From assembly GCA_022508285.1 (NCBI GenBank), contig JAFLVN010000001.1, forward strand, positions 62,001-126,000: a stretch of DNA of 64,000 nt. Direction: 5' to 3'. The notes beneath the pieces are model-generated. The model worked only from the letters and a program-made list of their open reading frames with translations, was not told the origin of the DNA and ran no database searches. Source of the DNA: Clostridiales bacterium (GTDB taxonomy: Bacteria > Bacillota > Clostridia > Christensenellales > Borkfalkiaceae). Below are positions 60,066 to 64,000 of this stretch, one piece after another (within the stretch, counting starts at the first letter, position 1; each line of letters starts with the position of its first letter). The position numbers were made by a program, and so were the translations under genes.

Positions 60066-60094
60066 ATTATATCAATTAAGCTTTAAGAAGTCAA
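60066..60094 (-). promoter_or_regulatory. Promoter of the R-M operon
   Basis: On the minus strand TTGACT (complement of 60089-60094), 17 bp, TATAAT (complement of 60066-60071). The -35 region includes tandem GACTTAAAG and GACTTCTTAAAG copies that could be a binding site for the methyltransferase's own N-terminal domain (inference). Confidence 0.75.
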
Positions 60095-60152
60095 CTTTAA
60101 GTCACTAATTTACAACTAAAATTTATTATATCATAGTGTAAAATGGCATTTA

Positions 60153-60207
60153 GGCGTGAGATTGTCTTGACAAGCGCGCGGCTACGCCGCGCGGACAAGC
60201 TCACGCC
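60153..60207. repeat. Long hairpin 1 in the intergenic region before rep
   Basis: GGCGTGAG and CTCACGCC close a 55-bp imperfect palindrome with TTGTC/GACAA next and a GC-rich inner hairpin (GCGCGGC ... GCCGCGC). It has no T tract and may be part of an origin region. Confidence 0.7.
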
Positions 60208-60246
60208 ACAACTGAAAAAACAAAGCTAAAAAACAGAATTTGAACG

Positions 60247-60307
60247 CCGAGCGGAAGGGCGTTCGCCGCTAAACCGCTTGGCGAATCGCCCTTCACTCGC
60301 TCATCGG
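60247..60307. repeat. Long hairpin 2 in the intergenic region before rep
   Basis: A 61-bp palindrome: CCGAGCG, GAAGGGCG and TTCGCC on the left pair with GGCGAA, CGCCCTTC and CGCTCATCGG on the right, with small bulges. The density of such hairpins upstream of an HUH Rep gene fits single-strand or double-strand origins of rolling-circle elements. Confidence 0.65.
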
Positions 60308-60412
60308 CACTTTCAAATAGTGTTGTTTTTAGTATCCTTTGCCCCTTTTCAGCGTTGGCGGTGTCGGCTTTTGTCTTTCGGACAGTAGCCCCTGCCTTGT
60401 CAAAACAAACTA

Positions 60413-60448
60413 TTTCCGTACTAAAAAGGCAGTACGGAAAAATTTTTT
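60413..60448 (+). terminator. Terminator upstream of the rep leader
   Basis: TTTCCGTACT and AGTACGGAAA form a 10-bp stem with an 8-nt loop, followed by AATTTTTT. It insulates the rep leader from anything read from the left. Confidence 0.85.
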
Positions 60449-60479
60449 AAAAAAATATGTGAATATTTGTTTCGTTTTT

Positions 60480-60780
60480 CTATAATGTGGGTATATAATG
60501 GGTATGCACGCAGAAAGTGCGTGGACAATTTCATATAAGGACTGCGTCAATAGGAAATCTATTGTGCAGCTAAAACAGCATACCAGATATAAAGTTAAGA
60601 GAGCAGAGTAGCGATTGAGCGAAAGCCGGTTCACCCCCAACACAAAGAAAAGGTGCAGAGTTGCGTTTTAATAAGAGAGAAGATAGCACACTCTTATTCT
60701 ACGGGCGATGTACAAAGTTTTATGAGATTAGGTTCTCATAGGATTTTGTACATCGCCCTTTTTTCGTGCAAATTTAGTCA
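60480..60780 (+). promoter_or_regulatory. Structured leader of the rep region
   Basis: TATAAT-like boxes near 60481-60500 suggest transcription starts here. The 280-nt leader has no ORF. It contains AATAAGAG/CTCTTATT and a strong hairpin, GGGCGATGTACAAA with TTTGTACATCGCCC plus inner TATGAGA/TCTCATA, followed by TTTTTT (60703-60765). That hairpin is a complete terminator, so rep expression may be limited by attenuation. Confidence 0.6.
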
Positions 60781-60797
60781 ATTTGGAGGAACGAAAT

Positions 60798-60986
60798 TTG
60801 CAGGAAATCACAACAAACAAGCAGAAACAGAAAATCGAGGTTAGGCATATCGGGAAACCGAGTATTGAGGCACTAACCGAGAGCGAGCAGGCGGTATTCT
60901 ATACCACCCTTTTGAAACGCATTATAGAGCTTGCAACAAAGGGGGTAAATGAGTATGAATTTAATCGGCGCAAAGGTTTACTATGA
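60798..60986 (+). CDS. Small conserved-type protein upstream of Rep
   Basis: GGAGG eight bases before TTG 60798 fixes the start; the ORF-track TTG at 60783 lies before the site. The 62-residue product (ends YEFNRRKGLL) has HIGKPSIEALTESEQAVFYTTLLKRIIELAT, a helical, mildly basic segment. I do not know a function. Short proteins of this kind sit directly upstream of Rep genes in clostridial mobile elements. It overlaps rep by 32 bp. Confidence 0.7.
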   Translation: MQEITTNKQKQKIEVRHIGKPSIEALTESEQAVFYTTLLKRIIELATKGVNEYEFNRRKGLL

Positions 60987-61837
60987 CGGCTCCCATTGGA
61001 TAGCCATACCCCACACGGAAAGACCGCCAAGACGGAGAAAACCAAAACCGAAAGCAGAGAAAGACGAAACGGTTGAACAGTTTGAAAAGGCGTTCAACAA
61101 AGCACCAAAAGGCAAGAAGTCAAAGAAAAAAGAACGATTGGTAAAAGAGTTTGCACCGCTATTTGAGAGTGAGGCACAAGCAACCGAATTTGTAGAAGAA
61201 CAGTTTGAACGGCTTAACCGTAATCGCATTGAAAGGTACAAGCGTATGAAACGCAAAGCCTATCTACAACAATGGAGCTATTTTTGCACTTTTACTTATG
61301 CGGACGACAAGCAAACGGAAGAAACTTTTAGAAAAAAGCTAATGAACTGCCTATACCATTTAGCTAACCGAAACGGTTGGAAGTACATAGGAGCTTGGGA
61401 GCGAGGCGATAAAACGGAACGCTTACACTTTCACGCTTTGGTATATCCCACCCAACGGAAATGTCGGCGAGTTTGAAGAACTGAACGACTACAACTTCAA
61501 AACTCACAATAGGCAAATCACTACCCAAAACACTTTTTTCAATGAACGGTTTGGGCGTAATGATTTCAACCGAATAGCCCACCAATCGGAAGTTGAAGAT
61601 AGTGTTTACTATATGCTCAAATACATAACCAAAAATGACGAGCGTGTAGTGTATTCGAGAGGACTTAAAAGCTATATCGTAGCGGACATTTTGGACGAGG
61701 ATATAGTTTGCCCTTACGGTGATGAAGAACACGAATACAAGTTTGTACTATCTGACAATTTCACTTGCATATCCTACGGCGAGATTTTGGGAAAGGTCAG
61801 CCCCGAAATTATCGAGTTAATGCCGAAAAGTAATTGA
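60955..61837 (+). pseudogene. HUH replication initiator (Rep), frameshifted
   Basis: Two adjacent frames together form one Rep protein of about 295 residues. Part 1 (60955-61476) has a basic Lys-rich region, motif I FCTFTYADD and the HUH motif RLHFHALVY. Part 2 reads PPNGNVGEFEELNDYNFKTHNRQITTQNTFFNERFG and has the catalytic tyrosine motif YYMLKYITKN, then YSRGLKSYIVADILDED. The break is at 61441-61450 (GTATATCCCA): two missing bases in a TA run (TATATATCC to TATATCC) would restore YIPP. Rep of this type nicks an origin to start rolling-circle replication. The start is ATG 60955, nine bases after AAGGGGG. It may be a true pseudogene or a sequencing error. Confidence 0.82.
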
Positions 61838-62028
61838 CCGAAAACATTTTGTCTATCGTCCGGCGGAGCGTAAACGAAACCGCACTTTTCGTCAAGGGTA
61901 AAGTGAATTGCGTTCGCAACCCTTGACGGAAAGGAAACGGAAAGCCAATGAGCTGAAAGCTCCTGCGCTTCCGTTTGTTTCGCTCCTGTCGAAAGACAAA
62001 TGAAAAACTGAATTAAGGAGTTAAAACT
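61838..62028. other. Hairpin-bearing spacer between rep and recombinase
   Basis: Two inverted repeats: CGTCAAGGGT/ACCCTTGACG (61890-61928) and AAACGGAA/TTCCGTTT (61935-61976). Neither is followed by a T tract. They might be recombinase or replication sites. The end of the spacer carries AAGGAG for the recombinase. Confidence 0.55.
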
Positions 62029-63534
62029 ATGAAAACAGCAGTAATTTATGCCCGTTATTCAAGCGACAGTCAAACAGAGCAGTCCATTGAGGGGCAATTG
62101 AGAGTATGTGAGGACTACGCAAGAAACAACGACATACTCATTTTAGATACTTACATAGACCGAGCGATGACGGGAACGAATGACAACCGTCCCGACTTCC
62201 AGCGAATGTTAAAGAACAGCAGTCGCCGTGAATGGAACTATGTTTTAGTTTATAAGTTTGATAGGTTCAGCCGTAACAAATACGAAACGGCAGTACACAA
62301 AAAGACCTTGAAAGACAACGGCACGAAAGTTATATCCGCTACCGAGTTTGTACCCGATACACCCGAAGGCATTATACTTGAAAGTATGCTTGAAGGTTAT
62401 GCGGAATACTATTCGGCAGAGCTTTCTCAAAAGGTTAAGCGTGGTATGAAAGAAACCCGATTAAAAGGTTATTTTCAAGGTGGAACAATACTATACGGTT
62501 ATAAGGTTGAGAACAGAAAGATTGTTATAGATGATTATCAATCCGAAGTCGTAAAATATATGTATGAACAATATTCAATAGGCGTATATGTTAAAGACAT
62601 TATCAAAGATTTAACCTCAAAAGGTATTTACTACTACGGAAAGCCTTTTGTAACCAATACCGTTTATAAAATCTTAAAGAACGAGCGATATTCGGGCGTT
62701 TACCACTACAACGGCGAAACATTCAACAACATTTATCCGCAGATAGTACCGCAGGACATTTTCGATAAGGTTCGTGCAAAGGTGATTAAAAACCAATACG
62801 GAAAGAATTGCGTTGAAACGGTATTCCTATTGCGACATAAAATGAAATGCGGATATTGCGGACAAAGTATAGTTGCCGAGAGCGGAACTTCGCAGAACGG
62901 CGAAAAGAAATACTATTACAAGTGCAGAGGTCGCAAGGCAAGAGTAAACGATTGCAACAAAGCTCCTATCCGTAAAGACCTATTTGAAAATATGGTACTC
63001 GACTTTGTACACGAAGTATTGAGCAGTCCTCAAAAGATAACCGAGATTGTAAACGGCTTAATAAATTTTCAAGAAAAGCTATCGCAGGATAACACGGTTT
63101 TGAATTTACTTATAAGAGAAAAACGCAGTACCGACGCATCTATTCAGAACATAATGTGCGCCATTGAAAAAGGCGTGATTACAAACACCACGACAAAGCG
63201 ATTAAAAGAGCTTGAAGAAATGCAGGAAAATTTAGAGCGGCAGATTATCATTGAAAGAGGTAAGACGGCAATTAAAGTTTCCAAAGAGCAAATACGAGAA
63301 TTCTTTGAACAGGCTTTAACACTCGAACCGCAAATACTCATCAACTACTTAATAAAAGAAATAGTGCTGTTTGACGATAGAATTGACATCTACTTCAACA
63401 GCCCCATAAGAACGAGTCCCGACCACAATGGTCGGGGCTTTTCCTTTTACTCGAAAATTATTAAAATTGCATATAAAGTACCGCAACGCAGGAACTTATA
63501 CAAATTGGATATTACAATAGAGATTAAGATTTAA
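62029..63534 (+). CDS. Large serine recombinase
   Basis: Site-specific recombinase of 501 residues. N-terminal resolvase domain: AVIYARYSSDSQTEQSIEGQ with the nucleophile Ser in YxRYS (residue 11), RAMTGTNDNRPDFQRML, YKFDRFSRNKYE, and EGYAEYYSAELSQKVKRGM. Then the recombinase domain (FQGGTILYGYKVENRKIV, NTVYKILKNERYSGVYHYNG), a zinc ribbon (MKCGYCGQSIVAESGTS ... KYYYKCRGRKARVNDCN) and a coiled-coil tail. Start set by AAGGAG. It lies 240 bp from the tRNA and is the only integrase in the island, so it probably moved it. Serine recombinases seldom use tRNA ends, so the att assignment needs care. Confidence 0.93.
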   Translation: MKTAVIYARYSSDSQTEQSIEGQLRVCEDYARNNDILILDTYIDRAMTGTNDNRPDFQRMLKNSSRREWNYVLVYKFDRFSRNKYETAVHKKTLKDNGTKVISATEFVPDTPEGIILESMLEGYAEYYSAELSQKVKRGMKETRLKGYFQGGTILYGYKVENRKIVIDDYQSEVVKYMYEQYSIGVYVKDIIKDLTSKGIYYYGKPFVTNTVYKILKNERYSGVYHYNGETFNNIYPQIVPQDIFDKVRAKVIKNQYGKNCVETVFLLRHKMKCGYCGQSIVAESGTSQNGEKKYYYKCRGRKARVNDCNKAPIRKDLFENMVLDFVHEVLSSPQKITEIVNGLINFQEKLSQDNTVLNLLIREKRSTDASIQNIMCAIEKGVITNTTTKRLKELEEMQENLERQIIIERGKTAIKVSKEQIREFFEQALTLEPQILINYLIKEIVLFDDRIDIYFNSPIRTSPDHNGRGFSFYSKIIKIAYKVPQRRNLYKLDITIEIKI

Positions 63535-63557
63535 AAACGGCTAATTTATTCCACAGT

Positions 63558-63683
63558 CCGCTTGACACGAGCCTCTTGGGGGTGTGTTGGCAAGGCAAAG
63601 AGCCAAGCCAATAGCCCACAAGGGGCTTTTATTTTGCCGTTGGCAAGGGGTAGCCTAACACACCCCTATCTCGTGTAAAGCGG
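63558..63683. repeat. 126-bp imperfect palindrome near the right end
   Basis: CCGCTTGACACGAG and GGGGTGTGTT on the left pair with AACACACCCC and CTCGTGTAAAGCGG on the right. The inside has TTGGCAA/TTGGC-like elements and CCAATAGCCC/GGGGC. It lies between the recombinase gene and the tRNA terminator, where an attachment or transfer site could be. Confidence 0.65.
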
Positions 63684-63723
63684 CTTTTGCGGCATAAAGA
63701 AGCCGTTATTACTGACTTTGAAA

Positions 63724-63774
63724 GGCAAAAAAAGAGAAGAGCCTAAACCGAAAGTAGTTCGATTTAGGTTCTTC
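63724..63774 (-). terminator. tRNA-Ala terminator
   Basis: On the minus strand GAAGAACCTAAATCGAA and TTCGGTTTAGGCTCTTC form a long stem directly after the tRNA CCA, followed by TCTTTTTTTGCC. Confidence 0.9.
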
Positions 63775-63784
63775 TTGGTGGAGC
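63775..63784. repeat. Right direct repeat (possible attR) in the tRNA-Ala 3' end
   Basis: TTGGTGGAGC, identical to 52792-52801. It covers the encoded CCA and the last acceptor-stem bases of tRNA-Ala. Confidence 0.5.
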
Positions 63785-63851
63785 TAAGGGGAGTCGAACC
63801 CCTGACCTTTTGAATGCCATTCAAACGCGCTACCAACTGCGCTATAACCCC
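63776..63851 (-). tRNA. tRNA-Ala (anticodon GGC), with encoded CCA
   Basis: Reading the minus strand, GGGGTTA and TAGCTCC form the acceptor stem with the G3-U70 pair that marks alanine tRNAs. The D arm is GCGCAGTTGGTAGCGC, the anticodon arm TTTGA-ATGGCAT-TCAAA has GGC at 34-36, and the T arm is AGGGG-TTCGACT-CCCCT. CCA is encoded. 76 nt. It is flanked at its 3' side by the island. Confidence 0.96.
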
Positions 63852-64000
63852 ATTTTTTTTATATTTCATCTTGCTTTGGAGGTCACAATACGAATGACAT
63901 TGCGCCTTGTCGTAGGAACTCCTCCAAGGCGACTGCAATTTTGCGGACAAGCCGCAAAGCGTCGCTTTTTGCAAAGCTCGCACAAACGTTGCTTGCAACT
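63852..64000. other. Right window end, tRNA upstream region
   Basis: No gene seen. The ORF listed at 63666-63998 on the minus strand crosses the tRNA and is not real. GGTCAC and CTTGTC plus TGCAATTTT recall repeat copy A, but the CGTAC core is absent. Confidence 0.5.

Larger units (their letters stand above)
52792..63784. mobile_element. Putative integrated island: restriction-modification, RloC-like ATPase, Rep and serine recombinase
   Basis: About 11 kb between two copies of the tRNA-Ala 3' end. It carries an AT-rich operon with two methyltransferases and an HNH nuclease, an RloC/PrrC-like ATPase, hairpin-rich DNA, a frameshifted HUH Rep gene and a large serine recombinase beside the right end. 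Base composition is lower in G+C than the flanks across 52.9-60.1 kb. The boundaries are inferred from a 10-bp repeat plus its terminator context, so they may shift. The Rep-recombinase part could be a second element beside the R-M operon. Confidence 0.6.

Noticed and set aside
61838-62028. Attachment site for the serine recombinase at the two inverted repeats
   Set aside because: Position is possible but there is no partner site in the window, so it is listed only as hairpins.
63852-63960. Possible sixth copy of the CGTAC-core repeat
   Set aside because: GGTCAC, CCTTGTC and TGCAATTTT recall copy A but the core hairpin and end pairing are missing.

Overview
The window looks like a chromosome segment of a mid-GC, uncultured-type Bacillota (Clostridia-like). 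Three things suggest this: gene blocks in classic Firmicutes order (rplS; dprA-topA-trmFO-hslVU; yicC-gmk-rpoZ-priA-def-fmt-rsmB-rlmN-rpe-thiN-rpmB-asp23-fakA-recG), strong Shine-Dalgarno sites, and SigA promoters that are almost always TTGACA-like, 17 bp, TATAAT-like. No rRNA or CRISPR was seen. One tRNA gene, tRNA-Ala(GGC), lies near the right end.

Layout: 0-11 kb holds the end of rnhB, rplS, comM-like yifB, dprA, topA, trmFO, hslV, hslU, hisS and trxA. 11-12.4 kb is a divergent Xre regulator/lipoprotein pair. 12.6-21 kb carries glyA, degV, an FMN riboswitch with a ribU-like transporter, tsaE-tsaB-rimI, a hydrolase, a membrane-fused Mur ligase and ddl. 21-24.7 kb has a pyridoxal kinase with its MocR/PdxR-type regulator, a membrane M23 peptidase and an unknown membrane protein. 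24.8-39.5 kb is the housekeeping block from yicC to recG; coaBC and the stp-pknB-rsgA trio, usual in this order, are absent. 39.6-41.3 kb is a second lipoprotein/Xre pair, paralogous to the first. 41.4-52.7 kb encodes a GH13 glycosidase, glgB, nadA, an Rrf2 regulator, nifS, nifU, a GT28-like glycosyltransferase and a calcium-type P-ATPase.

52.8-63.8 kb is an accessory island. It carries an AT-rich operon (N6-adenine methyltransferase, C5-cytosine methyltransferase, HNH endonuclease), an RloC/PrrC-like ATPase with a possible anticodon-nuclease triad, a hairpin-rich region, a frameshifted HUH replication initiator and a large serine recombinase. It ends at the 3' end of tRNA-Ala, and a 10-bp copy of that end plus a tRNA-style terminator lies at the left edge.

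Two observations look least described. First, at least five copies of a structured intergenic repeat share a CGTAC-N6-GTACG core hairpin and have long terminal stems that differ between copies yet stay self-complementary; two 280-bp copies begin exactly one base after a TATAAT box. A second repeat family (two copies) also shows paired changes. Second, two paralogous modules each combine a probably leaderless Xre regulator, an operator-filled perfect promoter and a lipoprotein sharing a C-terminal domain but carrying a different stalk (collagen-like or His/Cys repeats).
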